From Parachlamydiaceae bacterium (GTDB lineage Bacteria > Chlamydiota > Chlamydiia > Chlamydiales > Parachlamydiaceae), in the NCBI GenBank assembly GCA_013817115.1, contig JACDDG010000013.1:1-15462 (forward strand): a DNA stretch of 15,462 bases, read 5' to 3'. The translations under genes and the position numbers were made by a program. This document shows, one piece after another, positions 1 to 7,476 of the stretch (positions are counted from its first letter, which is position 1; every line of letters starts with the position of its first letter). The notes under the pieces were generated by a model that did no database searches, was not told where the DNA came from, and was given only the letters and a program-made list of their open reading frames with translations.

Positions 1-46
1 AGCTTTCTCTTTGCCAAAATCCAAAATTTGGACGCACTTCGGTATA
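1..46. repeat. Truncated end of MITE-like palindromic repeat (copy A)
   Basis: This stretch is the outer 46-nt terminal repeat of the family seen complete at 7291-7450. It ends in CTTCGGTATA and differs from the 7291-7336 arm (reverse complemented) at only a few positions. The rest of the element is cut off by the window edge. Confidence 0.85.
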
Positions 47-277
47 AGTGAAAAACACATTTTAAATGTTATAAAAAGAATTGATGTTATTTTTTCAGAT
101 AATAATTCAATGGAGCGTGCAAACGAAAAGCTTTATGCCTTTAAAAAAGAATTTAAGATAGAGGATATTAATTATAAATATTCAGAAGATATAATTTGCA
201 ACGATTTTGAGAAATCGATTAAATTGGCTGAAGCAAGAGCTTTTTTAAAAACCAGAGCAAAAGAAAATTGGAATTAG
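2..277 (+). CDS. Partial hypothetical protein, 5' part inside a repeat
   Basis: A reading frame is open from the window edge to a TAG at 275-277. The first 15 or so residues are encoded by the terminal repeat of copy A, so the natural start is unknown. A TTG at 11 and an ATG at about 110 are possible internal starts. Residues after the repeat form a charged, Lys/Glu-rich, probably helical sequence with no motif I recognise (it ends in ARAFLKTRAKENWN). The amino-acid mix looks like real coding sequence rather than noise. The simplest reading is a gene whose 5' part was replaced or interrupted by insertion of the repeat, leaving a 3' remnant. It converges on plsX with a 34-bp gap and no clear terminator. 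A short intact gene started from within the repeat is the alternative. Confidence 0.4.
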   Translation, partial: AFSLPKSKIWTHFGISEKHILNVIKRIDVIFSDNNSMERANEKLYAFKKEFKIEDINYKYSEDIICNDFEKSIKLAEARAFLKTRAKENWN

Positions 278-311
278 TTCAACTGTTTTTGGCCCTTCTT
301 GAAGAAATGTT

Positions 312-1316
312 TTAGCCATTTAGGATGTTAGATGTTACTAAATCATTACGCATCATTTTGATAAGTTTTTTTTCTGAAAATGCAATTGCGCTCAGGATAG
401 CGCTAAAAATAGACTGCTTGGAGGCATTGCCGTGGCATTTAACGACGATCTTATCAATTCCGCATACTAAGGCTCCGGGGTATTCAGTGTAGTGAAAACT
501 CTTTTGCAAAGCTGCGATAGAAGTAGGATCTTGGGAAGATTTAGCAAAGCAATCTAAAATAAATGCGGCAGTGCCTTCTGCTGTTTTCAAGAGAACATTT
601 CCGGTAAATCCATCAGTAATCAAAAGATCGATATTCCCATCAAAAAGCTCACGGGCTTCAATATTGCCAACAAAATGGAATTTTTGGGGCTTTCCAGACA
701 GCGAAAGGTTTTCAAGTTTTGCAAATGCTTGACGTAAAGGTAAAGTGCCTTTATACGATTCCGTGCCGTTATTCAGTAATCCAACCATCGGAATTTCTAT
801 TCCACAGCATCCACGTTGATAAGCGATGCCCATGCAGGTATATTGTAAAATGGATTCTAGAGTATTTCTGACATTGCCACCGGCATCGATAATAGCAATG
901 GTCTTATTTCTTGTGGGAAGCAGCGCTAAAAGCGCAGGACGTCGAATGCCAGGCAGCATATGGAGTGCAACTTTAGAAGCAGCAATAACCGCGCCGGTAT
1001 TACCTGCGCATACAAATGCGTCAAGATAGCCGGATTTTAATAATCGCATGCCTACTAACAAGGAAGAATCCTTTTTGAGCCGCAAGGCGGCGAGCGGATC
1101 TTCATTCATAAAAATGACCTCTTCAGCTGTGTGGAACTCAATTCTTGCTTGGAGCGAGGATTGTACAACAACAGAACCGAGAGGCTCGATAGCTTGTGGT
1201 GTGCCAAATGCGACAAAAGTAATAGGGTCTGTATTTTGCAAGGCGGCTTGTAAAACTCCTTCGAAGAGTATTGAAGGAGAGTTGTCGCTCCCCATCAGGT
1301 CAATGCCGATGCGCAA
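312..1316 (-). CDS. plsX: Phosphate acyltransferase PlsX
   Basis: PlsX converts acyl-ACP and phosphate to acyl-phosphate, a peripheral-membrane step at the entry to phospholipid synthesis. The protein is 334 aa, the usual family length. It shows the N-terminal GIDLMGSDNSP signature (residues 4-14; family form D-x-MGGD-x-x-P), AGNTGA at 104-109, DAGGN at 144-148 and DGFTGN at 235-240, all characteristic of the family. The start is a TTG at 1314-1316. It is preceded on the minus strand by AGGCGG with 7-nt spacing, and there is no ATG nearby in frame. An ATT immediately upstream is a less likely start. The gene follows rpmF by 11 bp, so it is probably cotranscribed with DUF177 and rpmF, a widespread bacterial arrangement. 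Confidence 0.95.
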   Translation of the reverse strand: MRIGIDLMGSDNSPSILFEGVLQAALQNTDPITFVAFGTPQAIEPLGSVVVQSSLQARIEFHTAEEVIFMNEDPLAALRLKKDSSLLVGMRLLKSGYLDAFVCAGNTGAVIAASKVALHMLPGIRRPALLALLPTRNKTIAIIDAGGNVRNTLESILQYTCMGIAYQRGCCGIEIPMVGLLNNGTESYKGTLPLRQAFAKLENLSLSGKPQKFHFVGNIEARELFDGNIDLLITDGFTGNVLLKTAEGTAAFILDCFAKSSQDPTSIAALQKSFHYTEYPGALVCGIDKIVVKCHGNASKQSIFSAILSAIAFSEKKLIKMMRNDLVTSNILNG

Positions 1317-1327
1317 AATGTGTCCGC

Positions 1328-1507
1328 CTAGTCCTTCTTAGCAAGAACGATTCTGTCGCCATAAGCTCCGCAAGAGGGGCAGATGGTGTGAGGCAATCTT
1401 ACGTTTGAGCAATTATCACAAGTAGATACATGTGCCGGTTTTTTGGCATGATGTGATCGCTTAGAATTTTTGCGAGCATTGGAATGTCGATTACGTGGTA
1501 CTGCCAT
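1328..1507 (-). CDS. rpmF: 50S ribosomal protein L32
   Basis: This 59-aa protein starts MAVPRNRHSNARKNSKRSHH, the basic N-terminus typical of L32. It continues into a zinc-ribbon half with cysteines at 30, 33, 43 and 46 (CX2C-X9-CX2C), so it is the zinc-binding form. It is a component of the large ribosomal subunit. A clear ribosome binding site AAGGAG lies at 1516-1521, 8 nt before the ATG. It sits between the DUF177 gene (28 bp upstream) and plsX (11 bp downstream) in one minus-strand operon. This linkage of L32 to lipid synthesis is common in bacteria. Confidence 0.96.
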   Translation of the reverse strand: MAVPRNRHSNARKNSKRSHHAKKPAHVSTCDNCSNVRLPHTICPSCGAYGDRIVLAKKD

Positions 1508-1535
1508 TTTTAAAACTCCTTAAACAATGAACATG

Positions 1536-2036
1536 TTATAGTTTGAATTGATCTAAATTGATATCAGCAAAGGGCTGATGTCCGTCATTTTTAGCGCTTG
1601 TGGGTTTTTTTAGAAACTGTGTAATCACTTTGCGATCTGGGCAATTTCCCTCGTGGCATTCGGCAAATGCCGGGACTTCAAGTAGAACGGCCTCGCGAAC
1701 AGCTTCCTGGTAATTAAAACACCCATTTTTAATTTCTTCGATTTGCTCAGTATGGTAGAAATTTGTCAATTCTATTGCGACTTCCACCGGAGCATTGCAA
1801 ATTGAGCATAAGATCGATGCTGTAGTTGCGATATTTAAATGCAAAATGAGCGTTTCATCTGTCAAATACGCCTCTCCACTTATTTTTACAGGTTTTGTAA
1901 AAAACAAGGCTTCTTCGGAAACTTCAAGAAAAGCAGGATCACATGTGATATCGATTGTTTCGGTACCGCCATCGTGAAGATGCTCGAAGAAGATTTTAAA
2001 ACGTTCGTCCATAAGAATTATCTCAATTTTATTCAC
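1536..2036 (-). CDS. DUF177 (YceD-like) protein
   Basis: A 166-aa protein directly upstream of rpmF, where DUF177/YceD proteins are found in most bacteria. The family is linked to 23S rRNA/50S metabolism, but its exact role is unsettled. A cysteine pair at C77/C80 (CSIC, family form C-x-x-C) and a second pair at C127/C132 are visible, so metal binding is possible. The ATG at codon 9 (2010-2012) is as plausible a start as the GTG at 2034-2036; neither has a strong ribosome binding site. The acidic, beta-rich composition fits the family. It is the first gene of the operon; its promoter should lie in 2037-2123, where I see no convincing pair of boxes. Confidence 0.8.
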   Translation of the reverse strand: MNKIEIILMDERFKIFFEHLHDGGTETIDITCDPAFLEVSEEALFFTKPVKISGEAYLTDETLILHLNIATTASILCSICNAPVEVAIELTNFYHTEQIEEIKNGCFNYQEAVREAVLLEVPAFAECHEGNCPDRKVITQFLKKPTSAKNDGHQPFADINLDQFKL

Positions 2037-2123
2037 TCTAAGCCATTAGTCTACTTTAAAATCAGATTTCTGGCTAGTAAAATCAATAGAATTATGAATT
2101 TGGCAAGGGGAGTCAAAGAGTAT

Positions 2124-2918
2124 TCACATGCAATGAACATTTTCATGCATAAATTGAACAATAGCTCCCGATTCGTTTAATGCGTTATGCTCTTTATTCG
2201 GGCTAATAATGAGTTTTTTTGGTGCTGTTATCGCATCGTATAGTTTTTGGCTAATTTGTAAGGGAATTGTCTTGTCATTTCCGGCCAAAATGACCAGTAC
2301 CGGGCAATGAATGCGATGAATTTTTGTAAAAGATTCGTACTTGTCTTGAAGGAGCCATTTTATTGGTAAATGAGGGTAGATATATTTGCCAACATCTGAA
2401 AGAGAGGTAAAAGGTGATTGAAGAATCAGTGCCCCTACATTGTATTCTGTGGCCATTTGAATAGCCACGGCTGTTCCCAAAGATTCTCCTAATAAAACAA
2501 GGCAAGAATTGGGAACGCTTTTAGTAAATAAAAATCGAATGGCTGCTCGTGCATCCTCATAAAGCCCTTTTTCTGAAGGCGTTCCAGGATTTCCACTAAA
2601 TCCTCGATAGGCTAAAAAAAGAACTCCAAAACCGTTATTAAGATAAAAGTTGATCGATTTAGAGCGATGGCCTATATGTCCGGAATTTCCATGAAGATAC
2701 ACAAGGGTTGGCATGTTTGGCAAAGAAGGTGGACTGTACCAGGCGGTTAATGTCAAACCGTCATCTGTGTGTAACGCAATGGTTTGGAGTTCTGGAACTC
2801 GTGTCTCTTCAGCAGTAGGAGCTCTTTTCCCGGGAAAATAGATTAGATTGCCTTGATAAATGTAAATGGCAAAAAGAAAGATGAAAACAATGGTTAGTAC
2901 GGATAGTGACAGTTTCAT
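2124..2918 (-). CDS. Membrane-anchored alpha/beta hydrolase (BEM46/ABHD13-like)
   Basis: This 264-aa serine hydrolase begins with a single hydrophobic segment (about residues 4-20), which would anchor it in the inner membrane or act as an uncleaved signal. The fold is recognisable from the HGNSG oxyanion loop at 76-80 and the nucleophile elbow GESLG at 144-148 (Ser146). The likely acid is Asp215 (AGNDKTIPL) and the likely histidine His244 (NKEHN). The triad is therefore complete. The sequence RGFSGNPGTPSEKGLYEDA is characteristic of the BEM46/YfhR branch. The substrate is unknown; an esterase, thioesterase or lipase-like role is likely. It is divergent from the RNase E/G gene, and 87 bp separate it from the DUF177 gene, so it may or may not share that operon. 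The ribosome binding site is weak (AGG 5 nt upstream). Confidence 0.85.
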   Translation of the reverse strand: MKLSLSVLTIVFIFLFAIYIYQGNLIYFPGKRAPTAEETRVPELQTIALHTDDGLTLTAWYSPPSLPNMPTLVYLHGNSGHIGHRSKSINFYLNNGFGVLFLAYRGFSGNPGTPSEKGLYEDARAAIRFLFTKSVPNSCLVLLGESLGTAVAIQMATEYNVGALILQSPFTSLSDVGKYIYPHLPIKWLLQDKYESFTKIHRIHCPVLVILAGNDKTIPLQISQKLYDAITAPKKLIISPNKEHNALNESGAIVQFMHENVHCM

Positions 2919-3177
2919 CCTAGCCTGAAAGTGACAAATTAGTGTGCGGGTTCTTTAGTATAATATTCAAAGAAAACATTTGTGGCCATCAAAATTCGTG
3001 ATTTGGCTCTTTTTTCTGGAATAGATTTACTCTTTTTTATTATAGTGCTAGAGAGGGTGTTTTAACCTATTCTCGTTTTTTTTTGAAACCCCCTTGATTT
3101 AAGAGCGTTTAATTTTGATTTTTTTAACTACTGCCCTAGTACACCACGTCAGTTAAAAGTTTGGAATTTTTAATTTC
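2919..3177. other. Intergenic region upstream of the alpha/beta hydrolase gene
   Basis: No gene is visible. On the minus strand TATACT (2957-2962) is a possible -10 for the hydrolase gene, but its -35 is poor. The region is T-rich with several homopolymer runs and no clear repeat until the palindrome at 3178. Confidence 0.4.
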
Positions 3178-3189
3178 AAAGCTGCGGGG

Positions 3190-3218
3190 TTGAGAAATCG
3201 AAAGTGACCCCATATTAT
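3190..3218 (+). promoter_or_regulatory. Sigma70-like promoter candidate for the RNase E/G gene
   Basis: TTGAGA (3190-3195), a 17-nt spacer and TATTAT (3213-3218) match the consensus at 5/6 in each box. It lies inside palindrome C, about 125 nt before the ATG at 3345. Transcription from it would carry half the palindrome into the leader. No expression evidence exists here. Confidence 0.45.
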
Positions 3219-3245
3219 AATATTGGGTCATTTTCGATTTCTCAA
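3217..3245 (-). promoter_or_regulatory. Mirror-image sigma70-like promoter candidate
   Basis: Because the element is palindromic, the minus strand also reads TTGAGA (3240-3245), 17 nt, TATTAT (3217-3222). It points towards the hydrolase gene at 2918, about 300 nt away. The two -10 boxes overlap by 2 bp, so they would compete for polymerase. Confidence 0.35.
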
Positions 3246-3344
3246 CCGCGGGAGCTTTCAAACAAAAAATCAGACAATTTAGCAGACATGGTGTCTACAT
3301 GCTCTCGACTATATAACTCCGCCTAATATGGACAGGTTTGCGAA

Positions 3345-4880
3345 ATGGATGAAATTCTGCTGAATATTGAATCTAAAGAAATCCGCTATGCGCATTTAAA
3401 AAATAATGTGTTACACAATCTCATTGTGGAGCGCAAAAAAGAGCGTCAACTTACAGGCAATGTCTATAAAGGACGCGTCACAAATATTCTGCACAACATC
3501 CAGTCTGCCTTTATCGACATTAATGAAGGGGAAAACGGATTTATTCACATTTCAGATATCATCGAAAATACAAAAAAATTCGAAGAAATTTTTGATATGG
3601 ATTTTGAATTTGTTTCCACCAAGCCTGCGTCTCAGAAAAAGCCGCAAAACATTGAGATCGATCAAGTGATGAAGATCGACCAGCCGGTGCTTGTGCAGGT
3701 CGTCAAGGAACCTATTGGATCGAAAGGTGCTCGGTTAACATCCAATATTTCAATTGCCGGACGTTATTTAGTTTTACTGCCGAACTCTTCGCATTGTGGC
3801 GTATCGCGAAAAATCGAAGACAAAGGGATGCGTGAAAGGCTAAAAAAACTTATTCGAGCTTTTGAGATGCCTAAAGACATGGGGTTAATTTGTCGTACAG
3901 CCAGTGCAATTGCATCGCAAGAAATGCTCATTGAAGAAGCTCATGACCTTCTTAAAACATGGGAAACTATTGTCGACAACTTTAATAAAGCTGTGGGTCC
4001 TACTCTTTTATATGCAGAGTCTGATCTCATTAAACGAGCGCTAATTACGGCAATTGACAAACGATACGACAGGCTTTTAATCGATGATTATGAAACCTAT
4101 CAGCTTTGCCGTCATTATTATGCACGCTACGCAAACGAGCATGCTTTGCGCATTGAATTTTATCGCGATAAAGCCCCAATGTTTGAGCGTTTCAATGTCG
4201 AAAGGGAAATTGAAAAAACGTTAAAGCGCAAAATTTGGCTGAACAGTGGGGGTTACCTCTTTTTTGATCGTACTGAAGCGATGTATACGATCGATGTTAA
4301 CTCAGGTAGAAGTTCAGGCAATAAAAACAACGTTGAAGAGGCTCTTGTTCGCATTAACCTCGAAGCTGCCGAAGAGATTGCCCGGCAACTTCGTCTTCGA
4401 AATATTGGTGGATTGATTATTTGCGACTTTATTGATATGCGTCTACGGAAAAATCAACGGCGCATTTTAGATCGCTTAAAAGAGTGTATGAAGGAAGACA
4501 GCGCAAAGTGCACTATCTTAGGCATGAGTGAATTTGGTCTTATTGAAATGACGCGGCAACGTAATCGAGAATCTTTGATCCAAACAATTTTTACTAGCTG
4601 CCCCTATTGTAATGGAAGCGGTCTTGTAAAAACTCACGAGAGTGTATCGATTGAAATCGAACGTTCGTTGAAGAAGGTTGTCAATTGTTTGCAGCAATTT
4701 GCGCTTAAGTTAGTTGTCCATCCAGAGCTTGATCGATATTTGCAGACGCTGGATAAGTTTTATTTGAAAAAACTGGCTGAATCGATGAGTGTACAGCTTG
4801 AATTTGCTACTGAATCAGAATTACACATTAATGATTTTCGCTTTTATTCGACTGTGACAATGGCTCAACTAGAGGTGTAG
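3345..4880 (+). CDS. rng: Ribonuclease E/G family endoribonuclease
   Basis: An endoribonuclease acting in rRNA maturation and mRNA decay. It is 511 aa, close to RNase G (about 490 aa), and lacks the long C-terminal degradosome scaffold of E. coli RNase E. Residues 36-125 form an S1 RNA-binding domain (LTGNVYKGRVTNIL, AFIDINEGENGFIHISD), interrupted by a Lys/Asp-rich insert at about 75-110. The catalytic DNase I-like core has the metal-binding aspartates D317 (TIDVNSG) and D361 (CDFIDM). The zinc-link CPYCNGSG at C419/C422, which joins subunits in RNase E, is present. The ATG at 3345 is preceded by a modest ACAGG 8 nt upstream. plsB follows after 7 bp, so the two are cotranscribed. Chlamydial genomes annotate this gene as cafA/rne. 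Confidence 0.94.
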   Translation: MDEILLNIESKEIRYAHLKNNVLHNLIVERKKERQLTGNVYKGRVTNILHNIQSAFIDINEGENGFIHISDIIENTKKFEEIFDMDFEFVSTKPASQKKPQNIEIDQVMKIDQPVLVQVVKEPIGSKGARLTSNISIAGRYLVLLPNSSHCGVSRKIEDKGMRERLKKLIRAFEMPKDMGLICRTASAIASQEMLIEEAHDLLKTWETIVDNFNKAVGPTLLYAESDLIKRALITAIDKRYDRLLIDDYETYQLCRHYYARYANEHALRIEFYRDKAPMFERFNVEREIEKTLKRKIWLNSGGYLFFDRTEAMYTIDVNSGRSSGNKNNVEEALVRINLEAAEEIARQLRLRNIGGLIICDFIDMRLRKNQRRILDRLKECMKEDSAKCTILGMSEFGLIEMTRQRNRESLIQTIFTSCPYCNGSGLVKTHESVSIEIERSLKKVVNCLQQFALKLVVHPELDRYLQTLDKFYLKKLAESMSVQLEFATESELHINDFRFYSTVTMAQLEV

Positions 4881-4887
4881 AGATTAT

Positions 4888-5874
4888 ATGCAATTTGAAG
4901 ACATTAAAAGTTACGCCGCTTGCGGAGATTTACCACCTGCAATTGCAGAAACTCTAGATAAATTTTGTCGTAGTTATCAAAAAGCTGTAGAGAATAGCGG
5001 AAAGCCTTTTGAAGAATGCCGTCCAATTCTCACAACTTTTATTAAATTGGTAGTTGAAGAGGTTAAAAATCCATCTACTTTTGAGCCTTATCATCAGCAA
5101 GTTAGCTCCCCTTTTGATTATTATCAATTCGGCTTAGATATTATTCGGCCATTGATCGCTTTTGACAAATCATCAGTAGGCAATTTACAAGCCCTTGAAG
5201 TAATGAAAGGGCAATTAGCTAACAAAGAGAATGTCATTTTTTTTGCTAACCATCAGACTGAACCGGATCCGCAAATCATTAACTTAATATTAGAAAAGCA
5301 CTACCCTGAGTTAGCAAAAGGAATGGTTTTTCTTGCCGGCCATCGTGTCATTTCTGACCCATTAGCTGTTCCCTTTAGTAAAGGGTGCAATTTATTATGC
5401 ATTTTTTCCAAAAAATACATCGAAACGCCCCCTGATCAGAAAATGCACAAACAGGTTCATAACCAAAAGACCATGAAAAGAATGCAAGGGTTGCTTGAAG
5501 AGGGTGGAAAGTGTATTTATGTAGCCCCCAGTGGCGGGAGAGATCGCATAAATGCTGAGGGCGTAATTGAAGTAGCAGCTTTTGATCCGCAAAGCATTGA
5601 AATGTTCAGATTGATTGCCCAGCAAGCAAAGCGTCCAACCCATTTCTATCCTTTAGCCCTATCAACTTATCATTTGATGCCTCCTCCTAATAACGTGGAA
5701 AAGGAACTAGGCGAGCGAAGACATACCGAATGTATACCTATTCACCTTGCTTTTGGAAATGAAATTGATATGCAAGATTTTCCGGGGTGTGATCCTGCGA
5801 ATAAGCAGCTGAATCGCCAGCTTAGAGCCAATTATATTTGCTCTCTTGTTAAGGCTGATTACGCTAAATTTTAG
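4888..5874 (+). CDS. plsB: Glycerol-3-phosphate acyltransferase (plastid type)
   Basis: It transfers an acyl chain to position 1 of glycerol-3-phosphate to form lysophosphatidate. At 328 aa it is the short form related to the soluble plant chloroplast enzyme (ATS1), which uses acyl-ACP, and not the roughly 800-aa E. coli PlsB. The acyltransferase motif H-X4-D is seen as NHQTEPDP (His122, Asp127). GHRVISDP (151-158) and the substrate-binding VAPSGGRDR (212-220) match the plant enzyme. The N-terminal about 95 residues correspond to the helical domain found in plant GPAT. It starts 7 bp after the RNase E/G stop. Its stop codon overlaps, by 4 bp, the stop of the convergent ATPase gene. Confidence 0.93.
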   Translation: MQFEDIKSYAACGDLPPAIAETLDKFCRSYQKAVENSGKPFEECRPILTTFIKLVVEEVKNPSTFEPYHQQVSSPFDYYQFGLDIIRPLIAFDKSSVGNLQALEVMKGQLANKENVIFFANHQTEPDPQIINLILEKHYPELAKGMVFLAGHRVISDPLAVPFSKGCNLLCIFSKKYIETPPDQKMHKQVHNQKTMKRMQGLLEEGGKCIYVAPSGGRDRINAEGVIEVAAFDPQSIEMFRLIAQQAKRPTHFYPLALSTYHLMPPPNNVEKELGERRHTECIPIHLAFGNEIDMQDFPGCDPANKQLNRQLRANYICSLVKADYAKF

Positions 5875-7103
5875 TACAAGAATCCAAATAGCCATAAGGG
5901 AATGCGTTTTCCAACGCCGTGCCCAATGTCATCTAAGGCAAGGTAACCCTTATCTTGTTGCCTAAGCTGCTTTGCTCCTTTATTTTTTCCTCCTATCTCA
6001 AAATAATACTTTTTCTCTACGAGGAAGTCCGTTTCGCGTGCCGTCATAATAGTGTAGAACGGCCTGAAACTACTCAAAAAGAAAGTCTCCCGTATTGTCC
6101 CTGCATTAGGATGCATTGTGCAATAAGAGTACAGTTGATTGGTATTGGCGAGAAAAATTTTCTCTGGGACTTCTATTCTTTTCATCTTGTCACTTCCGGA
6201 CTCCAACCCTTGAATAATTGAAGCATCTTGAAGATAGTTAAAATACGTCTTCAAGGTCCTGTCATCACCGATGTCAGTCAATTTTTTTATGGCTTGCCAA
6301 TTTGGGGTAAACGGGACGGCTTGTGCAATGAAGGTTATAAGCTGCTTGATTTTTTTTATGCTGTTACCGGTAAGATGTGGGTAGATGGCAACTAAATCTG
6401 ACTCAAGGGCGGTGTGTAAGTTTTGCTCCACAGTTAATTTGAATTCATCTACAGATTCAAAAATGCGAAAATACGGATAATATCCATATTCGAGATACTC
6501 TTTAAATAACTTTAATATTTTGAGGTTTTGGGTTTCAAGTTGTTTAATGATATTAAAAGCGAGTTTTGTATGATCCGAGACCATTTGATCAAGGTTATAT
6601 GATTGTAATTGTAATTTGTATTTTAGTCCGATGAACTCACGTAAAGAGAGCCCGTACATACGGTAAACAATGGCTCTTCTAGTTAAATCATGGCTTCCTT
6701 TATGAATTTCAAGCGCAGAACTTCCAGACGCAAGAATTTTGAGGTCAATAAATGTATCGTAGATACTTTTAAGCTCCATGGACCAATTCGGATATTTGTG
6801 TATTTCATCAAAAGCAATAACCTTACCCCCGAGCTTCCAAAAGGTTTCGGCGATATCATAAAGAGTTGTTTTTCCCATCAAAAAGTGATCGGCTTGAATG
6901 TAAAGAATTTTTTCACTCAATGGGTTTTGATCAGTAGAATCAAGTAGGTACTGGATAAGAGTAGTCGTTTTGCCAATTCCGCGTTCCCCAAGTATAATAG
7001 AAAAGCGGTGCTTTAGAGGCGTCGTTTCAATAAAATAACGACGAAACTGCTCAAATTTAATTCTAATAAAAGTTTGGCTTAGCTCTCGAAGTTCTTCAAA
7101 CAT
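5871..7103 (-). CDS. AAA ATPase with DUF4143-like C-terminus
   Basis: A 410-aa protein of the widespread ATPase-DUF4143 family. The Walker A motif is GERGIGKT at 39-46 (Lys45) and Walker B is VIAFDE at 95-100. A sensor-like ASGSSA follows at about 125-130, and then the stretch RRAIVYRMYGLSLREFIGL typical of this family. The C-terminal part (about 345-385, ETDFLVE...YYFEIGGKNKGAKQL) resembles the restriction-endonuclease-like fold at the end of DUF4143, but with Gly-Gly-Lys in place of the usual E-x-K pattern. The function of the family is not established; members are patchy, mobile accessory genes. The start is supported by GAGGC at 7111-7115, 7 nt before the ATG. It converges on plsB with overlapping stop codons (TTAG), so any transcription run-through makes antisense RNA for plsB. 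Confidence 0.85.
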   Translation of the reverse strand: MFEELRELSQTFIRIKFEQFRRYFIETTPLKHRFSIILGERGIGKTTTLIQYLLDSTDQNPLSEKILYIQADHFLMGKTTLYDIAETFWKLGGKVIAFDEIHKYPNWSMELKSIYDTFIDLKILASGSSALEIHKGSHDLTRRAIVYRMYGLSLREFIGLKYKLQLQSYNLDQMVSDHTKLAFNIIKQLETQNLKILKLFKEYLEYGYYPYFRIFESVDEFKLTVEQNLHTALESDLVAIYPHLTGNSIKKIKQLITFIAQAVPFTPNWQAIKKLTDIGDDRTLKTYFNYLQDASIIQGLESGSDKMKRIEVPEKIFLANTNQLYSYCTMHPNAGTIRETFFLSSFRPFYTIMTARETDFLVEKKYYFEIGGKNKGAKQLRQQDKGYLALDDIGHGVGKRIPLWLFGFLY

Positions 7104-7123
7104 AAAAATTGCCTCATGTATGT

Positions 7124-7164
7124 ATTACATTCCATTAATATCACATAAAACTCTGGAATGCAAT
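7124..7164. promoter_or_regulatory. Inverted repeat upstream of the ATPase gene, operator candidate
   Basis: ATTACATTCCA (7124-7134) and TGGAATGCAAT (7154-7164) are inverted repeats, 10 of 11 matching, separated by 19 bp. They lie 21-61 bp upstream of the ATPase start, where a repressor could bind. They are not part of the neighbouring MITE. Confidence 0.35.
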
Positions 7165-7290
7165 CCATTTAAATCCATTCACTGCAGCATAGTGTAAAAG
7201 GTGTTATTTTTTAATAATGAAGAAATTCAGGATCTTTAAAATAAGGATCTGCTTAAATGTTGACTATTTCCTGATTTGCACTAAGAGCTT

Positions 7291-7450
7291 TATACCGAAG
7301 TGCGTCCAAATTTTGGATTTTTGGCTTTGAGAAAGCTCCCGCGATTAAAATCAAATCGACCCCATATTATAATATTGGGTCATTTTTGATCGCTTAATCC
7401 CGAGGCTTTCTCAAAGCCAAAAATCCAAAATTTGAACGTTCTTCGGTATA
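7291..7450. mobile_element. Complete 160-bp MITE-like palindromic element (copy B)
   Basis: The element begins TATACCGAAG and ends CTTCGGTATA. Terminal repeats of 46 nt match at 43 positions, and inner arms converge on the self-complementary centre ATATTATAATAT. There is no room for a transposase, so it is a non-autonomous element or a folded repeat. The outermost TA on each side is compatible with the TA target duplication of IS630/Tc1-mariner elements, which is inference. It lies between the ATPase gene and the DUF6314-like gene. Related sequence is at 1-46, 3178-3258 and 15428-15462. Confidence 0.88.
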
Positions 7451-7476
7451 CTAGGAACCAGGAGAAGAGAAATTTT

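Larger units (their letters stand above)
3178..3258. repeat. 81-bp palindrome related to the MITE family (copy C)
   Basis: The arms 3178-3209 and 3228-3258 are near-perfect reverse complements around the 12-nt palindrome ATATTATAATAT. The central 28 or so bases (GACCCC...GGGTCATTTT) are identical to the centre of the complete element at 7291-7450. The outer arms have diverged and the TATACCGAAG ends are missing. It lies in the divergent promoter region between the hydrolase and RNase E/G genes. Confidence 0.85.

Noticed and set aside
3178-3258. Palindrome C as an intrinsic terminator
   Set aside because: No T-run follows the stem on either strand, and it lies between divergent gene starts, where a terminator makes little sense.
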